From NCBI RefSeq assembly GCF_932526225.1, contig NC_064036.1, positions 7,261,519-7,325,518 on the forward strand: DNA of 64,000 bases, given 5' to 3'. A model generated the notes under the pieces. That model was not told the DNA's origin, searched no databases, and worked only from the letters and a program-made list of their open reading frames with translations. Shown here piece after piece: positions 58,601 to 64,000 of the stretch (its first letter is position 1; each line of letters begins with the position of its first letter). The DNA comes from Nematostella vectensis (taxonomy: Eukaryota; Cnidaria; Anthozoa; Actiniaria; Edwardsiidae). A program made the position numbers and the translations under genes.

Positions 58601-61199
58601 TCCCACAGATGTAAACCCTTTGTTCATAACTGTACTGCTTCTTATCTTTATTCGATTATATATATGATCCGTATTTATTTGGGCAGATTTGAGCGCTAGT
58701 GACACGAAGTGCAAGGGCCTGAGGAAGACGGTAAATTTCGATGCATTTGCGCATGCGCACGTGCACTATATCGCATCCCGGTTGCATCCGGGTACTGTCT
58801 AACTCACTTTGCACCCGGGCACCACCGTTTCCATTCACTTTGCATTCCAGCACTGATTAATTCACTTCTGGCCCTGATCAATTCACTTTGCTATATGGCA
58901 CAGGTTTTATTAATTTTGATTACTTTGCATCCGGAAACTGTTAAATTCATCTTGCATCCGGGTACTGTTCAATCCACTTTGCATCCGGGTACTGTTCAAT
59001 CCACGTTGCATCCGGGTACTGTTCAATCCACTTTGCATCCGGGTAATGTTTAATACTTTGCATCCGGGTACTGCTCAATCTACTTTGCATCCGGGTACTG
59101 TTCAATCCACTTTGCATCTGTGTACCGTTCAATCCACTTTGCATCCGTGTACCGTTCAATTCACCTTGCATCCGGGTACTGTCCAATCCACCTTGCATCC
59201 GGGTACTGTTCAATTCACCTTGCATCCGGGTACTGTTCAATCCACCTTGCATCCGGGTACTGTTCAATCCACTTTGCATCCGGGTACTGTTCAATCTACT
59301 TTGCATCCGGGTACTGTTCAATACTTTGCATCCGGGTACTGTTCAATACTTTGCATCCGGGTACTGTTTAGTAATTTGCGTCTGGGTACTTTTTACTTTG
59401 GCCTTATTTTTTTTATTTACAGGCTCGTGTCCAGAGGGGGGTCCGAGATGGGTTCGACTCCGGTTGGCCTCTTTGATTGTAGTTTACAGTTAATTTTATG
59501 TGTGTATTAGGATAAAAAAAAGGGGGTGCGCAGTCATAGGTATCATATGGAAAAAGCATGGTATTTGATCCCTTAATAAGAAATGACCAGCACTTTTTGC
59601 CTCCAAGGGGGGACGGGGATGCGCGCGCACCCTGCACGCCCCCTGTTTCCGCGCCTGACTAATGACATGTTACCAGACTTCAGGTCAGCGGATTACTAAT
59701 CATATTAATTGGCGCGAAAAATCAACGCAACTAAAACGTCAGTCTTTCTCATAATGAAAATATTTTTTTTTTTAAGCTGTCTAGGTATCTGTAAAAAAAA
59801 TCACCAACCCAAATAATTGTGCATATCAATGCGGGATTTTTAATTAGTTCTTCGCCGAAAGTATTATCTTTGTTTGAAGAAAAAATCTCTAAATTAAATG
59901 TTAATAATTTATAGCCTCTAGGAGCTCGAAATTCCTTGATTGAAAAGTTATAAGGACAATTTCGATAGGAAACAAATTACATTTCGAGTGTTATAGCTGG
60001 GAGTATGAAGAAACAGATGTTCTCGACCTTGATGACCGCGCCAAGCAATCAGCCATTTGTAACAAATATGAGAAAAGTGAAAAGTGAAATCTAGCTTGTT
60101 TTCAATTGAAATTAAAATTTGTTCGATAGGCAATTAGCTTAGAACACCATTACCTATCTCAGGACTAATTGAAATGGAAAAGTAAATGAAAACCGTTATT
60201 GAGGGGCGGTAAAAGACTAAAGGTTTCTGCTTTGGTTTTTTTGGATATCTTTCTTTCAATATTTCACTTATACACTGAAAGCCTTTTGTGACTCTACGAT
60301 GGTGTGGGTGATTTAACTCATTGTAAGAATATGCCACTTAGCTTTTAAAGATTGTGTTTCAGTGTAGGCGTATTTTTCAAGAGGAGAGCGTGAATGCACT
60401 CATTTTATTGTCACCAAGCAGCGAGCACCCACTCACTGATAATAATTTAGCACTAGCACGCTACGCAAGCAGACACCAAGTCCTTTCTTATTCTTATTCC
60501 CTCTAAATCAAGTCGAACACTCCATGCCAGTACGCACACCAAGTCTCCCCTAATCCTTTTTCTTCTTTCTCTTGTATCAAACAGCATCATCACGTGACAC
60601 TGTAGCACCATCACGTGACACAGTGGCATACCTCGCTAAATTAGCACTCCACGGCGATACACACATCACACGGCTTCTATTAACCTTTCCCTTCTTTCTC
60701 TTAATCAAAAAGTCAAGTCTCACTAATCCTTTTTCTTCGACAGGTGGTGGAGGTTCAACTCACCCCAATGCCGTCACCGATACCCTCACCCTCCCCTCTC
60801 CAAGCAGCAGCTGTGTCCCCCCCGCCCTTCAACCGCTCTGAGCCTGACATAGGCGAAATTGAGACGTACGAAGAATCGATAAAGGGAAGCATTGACTCGT
60901 CGAATACATTCACCCGCGAGGATGGACAGAAAGCAATGCTTCAACGAAGCATTTCTAGAGATTCCAACTCCAAGGACCTTGGCCTATCTATGGATGAGCC
61001 GCCCAAAGACAGAGACCTTTCCTTAGATGAACTAGGAGGCCACGTGGTGGCTTCCGCAGCAAGCATTGAAAAACACTCTGAGACTTCTAATGGGTTCATT
61101 TCTAAAGGAAGTTCGTTTGGTCCAAGAAGGGGAAAGTTAAAATCAGAGGAGCACATTGACCTTGGTGATAGAACAGTTTCACGAAGGATAACAAGATAA
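49638..61199 (+). CDS. Two-pore-domain (K2P) potassium channel, three exons
   Basis: Coding exons 49638-49953, 56367-57475 and 60744-61199 (phases 1 and 0), total 626 aa. Exon 1: TM1 (about 11-31), extracellular cap with N55-I-T glycosylation site, first pore helix ending TTIG. Exon 2 restores the split Gly codon to complete GYG (106-108), then TM2 (about 118-138), TM3 (170-193), the second pore with GFG (212-214) and TM4 (236-260). An intron in the first-pore Gly codon is a known conserved feature of K2P genes. The last 360 residues are a cytoplasmic tail rich in Ser, Met and acidic residues, with many R-x-x-S sites suggesting phosphorylation. Role: background potassium leak at the plasma membrane as a dimer. 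If exon 2 reads through its donor, it stops at 57559 with a different 26-residue end. The invertebrate subfamily is not clear. Confidence 0.95.
49954..56366. other. Intron 1 of the K2P gene
   Basis: 6.4 kb, gtaagt donor and gtgcag acceptor. No coding exon recognised. Contains a hairpin with perfect 11-bp arms (54383-54393 and 54398-54408), a (TA)n tract (54877-54903) and a degenerate gaca/gaac tract near 56175-56220. Confidence 0.75.
54877..54903. repeat. (TA)n microsatellite
   Basis: Uninterrupted alternating TA inside K2P intron 1. Confidence 0.9.
57476..60743. other. Intron 2 of the K2P gene
   Basis: 3.3 kb, gtaggt donor and ttcttcgacag acceptor. Contains a 27-bp minisatellite and no coding exon that I can support. 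Confidence 0.7.
58775..59398. repeat. 27-bp minisatellite, about 23 units
   Basis: Unit tttgcatccgggtactgttc plus aatccac (27 bp). Edge units are diverged, central units nearly identical. As 27 is a multiple of 3, repeating 9-residue ORFs appear on both strands (LHPGTVQST and STRMQGGLN); these are by-products. Confidence 0.95.
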
Positions 61200-61237
61200 C
61201 ACGGAAAGTAGGGAGGGGTTTTAAAATGAACTTGTAG

Positions 61238-61243
61238 AATAAA
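61238..61243 (+). promoter_or_regulatory. Polyadenylation signal of the K2P gene
   Basis: AATAAA 39 nt after the K2P stop codon. Confidence 0.65.
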
Positions 61244-61255
61244 AGCGTTTTAAAT

Positions 61256-61330
61256 ACAGTGGAATTCCGATTTAACAAGATTCATTAACTTAGTTGAATA
61301 AGGAATTTTTGTAAATCGGAATTTTACTGT
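61256..61330. mobile_element. 75-bp MITE-like element with 19-bp terminal inverted repeats
   Basis: Left end 61256-61274 (acagtggaattccgattta) pairs with the right end 61312-61330 at 17 of 19 positions. The CAGTGGAA start resembles pogo/Tc1-type termini. The interior is too short to code. Confidence 0.7.
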
Positions 61331-61945
61331 GCTTCGAAGGCTGGTCCTGAGAATAAAACGTTGACGTGTGACCCCAAAGAATGCCGGGTCACTACTGTGG
61401 ATCACATACCCACGGCGGCCTTGCAGTTTACCAGGTCGGCTGGATTGATAAGAACATTGCGTAAGGAAAGAAATATCCTTAGATGATATTGCATGGCTAG
61501 CGCGTTAAGGTCTTCTTCTGGATACCAGTTCGTATTGCCAGCCCAAAATTTTGTATACAAGGCTAGGTATTTTGTAAATGGCTAGGGAGTCTGCATTTTG
61601 TGATCTTACAAGCTCATGAAAATCTTGTAAATAGAGAGACGTTTTTAATAGCTCCCATCATCCAATGCGTACAGAAACACAACGCTATTTATTGAACCAG
61701 TCGTTCAATTTTAAAATACTGGCTCCCTGTGTTTTAAAGGGTAACCTGTATTAAAACATAAATAGTTATTTTAACGTACGTTATCATAATACTTTATATT
61801 TTTAGCTTCAATAAAAAACTCATTAACAGTATGAAATTATGTAAATTAAGTAATGCAGTGTGGATAACTGATAATTCGCAAATAACAATTTCGAAAAATA
61901 AAAAAGCAATGAAAAACGTGCATCTCGACTTCAGCGTTCGAGTTC
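61331..61945. other. No gene seen
   Basis: K2P 3' flank between the small TIR element and the terminal satellite. Confidence 0.5.
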
Positions 61946-64000
61946 AGTACCATGATGCCACTTTCAGTAATCACGCACATCCATCCTCGTGGACCATGAT
62001 GCCACGCGCACTGATCCCATTCATCCATCCTCGTGTACCATGATGCCACGCGCACTGATCTCTTTCATCCATCCTCGTGTACCATGATGCCACGCACACT
62101 GATCCCTTTCATCCATCCTCGTGTACCATGATGCCACGCGCAGTCATCCCATTCATCCATCCTCGTGTACAATGATGCCACGCGCACTGATCCCATTCAT
62201 CCATCCTCGTGTATCATGATGCAACGCGCACTGATCTCTTTCATCCATCCTCGTGTATCATGATGCCACGCGCACTGATCCCATTCATCCATCCTCGTGT
62301 AACATGATGCCACGCGCACTGATCCCATTCATTCATCCTCGTGTACCATGATGTCACGCGCACTCATTGCATTCATCCATCCTCGTAAAACATGATGCCC
62401 CGCGCACTGATCCCTTTCATCCATCCTCGTGTACCATGATGTCACGCGCACTGATCCCTTTCATCCATCCTCGTGTACCCTGATGCCACGCGCACTGTTC
62501 CCTTTCATCCATCTTTGTGTACCATGATGCCACGCGCACTAATCTCTTTCATCCATCCTCGTGTACCATAATGCCACGCACACTGTTCCCTTTCATCCAT
62601 CTTTGTGTACCATGATGCCACGCGCACTGATCCCTTTCATCCATCCTCGTGTACCATGATGCCACGCGCACTCATCCCATTCATCCATCCTCGTGTACCA
62701 TGATGCCACGCGCACTGATCCCTTTCATCCATCCTCGTGTACCATGATGCCACGCGCACTCATCCCATTCATTCATCCTCGTGTACAATGATGCCACGCG
62801 CACTGATCCCATTCATCCATCCTCGTGTACAATGATGCCACGCGCACTGATCCCATTCATCCATCCTCGTAAAACATGATGCCACGCGCACTGATCCCTT
62901 TCATCCATCCTCGTGTACCATGATGTCACGCGCACTGATCCCATTCATCCATCCTCGTGTATCATGATGCCACGCGCACTGATCCCATTCATCCATCTTC
63001 GTGTACAATGATGCCACGCGCACTGATCCCATTCATCCATCCTCGTGTACCATGATGCCACGCGCACTGATCTCTTTCATCCATCCTCGTGTACCATGAT
63101 GCCACGCGCACTGATCCCATTCATCCATTCTCGTGTACAATGATGCCACGCGCACTGATCCCATTCATCCATCCTCGTGTACCATGATGCCACGCGCACT
63201 GATCTCTTTCATCCATCCTCGTGTACCATGATGCCACGCGCACTGATCCCATTCATCCATCCTCGTGTATCATGATGCCACGCGCACTGATCCCATTCAT
63301 CCATCTTCGTGTACAATGATGCCACGCGCACTGATCCCATTCATCCATCTTCGTGTACCATGATGCCACGCGCACTGATCTCTTTCATCCATCCTCGTGT
63401 ATCTTGATGCCACGCGCACTGATCTCATTCATCCATCCTCGTGTATAATGATGCCACGCACACTGATCTCTTTCATCCGTCCTCGTGTACCATGATGCCA
63501 CGCGCACTGATCTCGTTCATTCATCCTCGTGTACCATTATGTAACGCGCACTCATCCCATTCATCCATCCTCGTGTACCATGATGCCACGCGCACTGATC
63601 CCTTTCATCCATCCTCGTGTACCATGATGCCACGCGCACTCATCCCATTCATCCATCCTCGTGTACAATGATGCCACGCGCACTGATCCCATTCATCCAT
63701 CCTCGTGTACAATGATGCCACGCGCACTGATCCCATTCATCCATCCTCGTGTATCATGATGCAACGCGCACTGATCTCTTTCATCCATCTTCGTGTACCA
63801 TTATGCCACGCGCACTGATCTCTTTCATCCATCCTCGTGTATCTTGATGCCACGCGCACTGATCCCATTCATCCATCCTCGTGTATCATGATGCAACGCG
63901 CACTGATCTCTTTCATCCATCTTCGTGTACCATTATGTCACGCGCACTGATCTCTTTCATCCATCCTCGTGTATCTTGATGCCACGCACACTGACCTCTT
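61946..64000. repeat. 44-bp satellite, about 46 units, continues past the window
   Basis: Unit tgatgccacgcgcactgatc plus ccattcatccatcctcgtgtacca (44 bp), with tgatgcc at 62041, 62085 and onward. Variants alternate ccatt/ctctt/ccctt and accat/atcat/acaat. Short ORFs in it are by-products. Confidence 0.97.

Noticed and set aside
59046-59510. ORFs of 9-residue repeats on both strands
   Set aside because: Produced by the 27-bp intronic minisatellite, whose length is a multiple of three.

Overview
This window reads as nuclear DNA of an animal, most likely an anthozoan cnidarian such as a sea anemone. The genes are split by GT-AG introns of 0.1 to 6.4 kb, base composition is AT-rich, and there is no operon structure. 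The gene set (actinoporin-like protein, short collagen with a Cys-rich tail, K2P channel, orphan class A GPCR) together with Ty3/Gypsy and Penelope-like elements and many minisatellites fits Anthozoa. The species cannot be fixed from the sequence alone.

Layout. 1.8-9.6 kb: six-exon gene (+) for a small secreted collagen-like protein. 10.3-11.9 kb: two tandem repeats. 14.6-16.5 kb: a compact gene (+) for an Id-like helix-loop-helix protein with a recognisable promoter. 19.3-23.3 kb: a 68-bp minisatellite, a decayed 3' Gypsy fragment (+) and a 34/68-bp minisatellite. 24.0-27.4 kb: a large inverted duplication with an intact orphan GPCR gene (-) on one arm and its broken copy (+) on the other. 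27.4-29.6 kb: a decayed Penelope-like element (-). 30.2-34.9 kb: a Gypsy element (-) with a single LTR, lying between long inverted repeats. 36.0-37.7 kb: one long ORF (+), possibly FAM167-related. 39.4-42.1 kb: a two-exon actinoporin-like gene (-) whose intron holds a perfect 65-bp inverted repeat. 42.7-46.1 kb: an almost G-free 23-bp satellite of about 149 units. 49.6-61.2 kb: a three-exon K2P potassium channel gene (+) with minisatellite DNA in its second intron. 61.3 kb: a tiny TIR element. 61.95 kb to the end: a 44-bp satellite that runs out of the window.

The genes do not form a pathway. They are separate loci separated by repeats: extracellular matrix (collagen), transcription control (HLH), signalling (GPCR), membrane lysis or binding (actinoporin-like), and membrane excitability (K2P). 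The spliced genes were assembled by eye from splice sites, reading phase and family motifs. For the collagen, the Gly-X-Y register continues across every junction inside the collagen region. For K2P, the selectivity-filter Gly codon is restored across intron 1.
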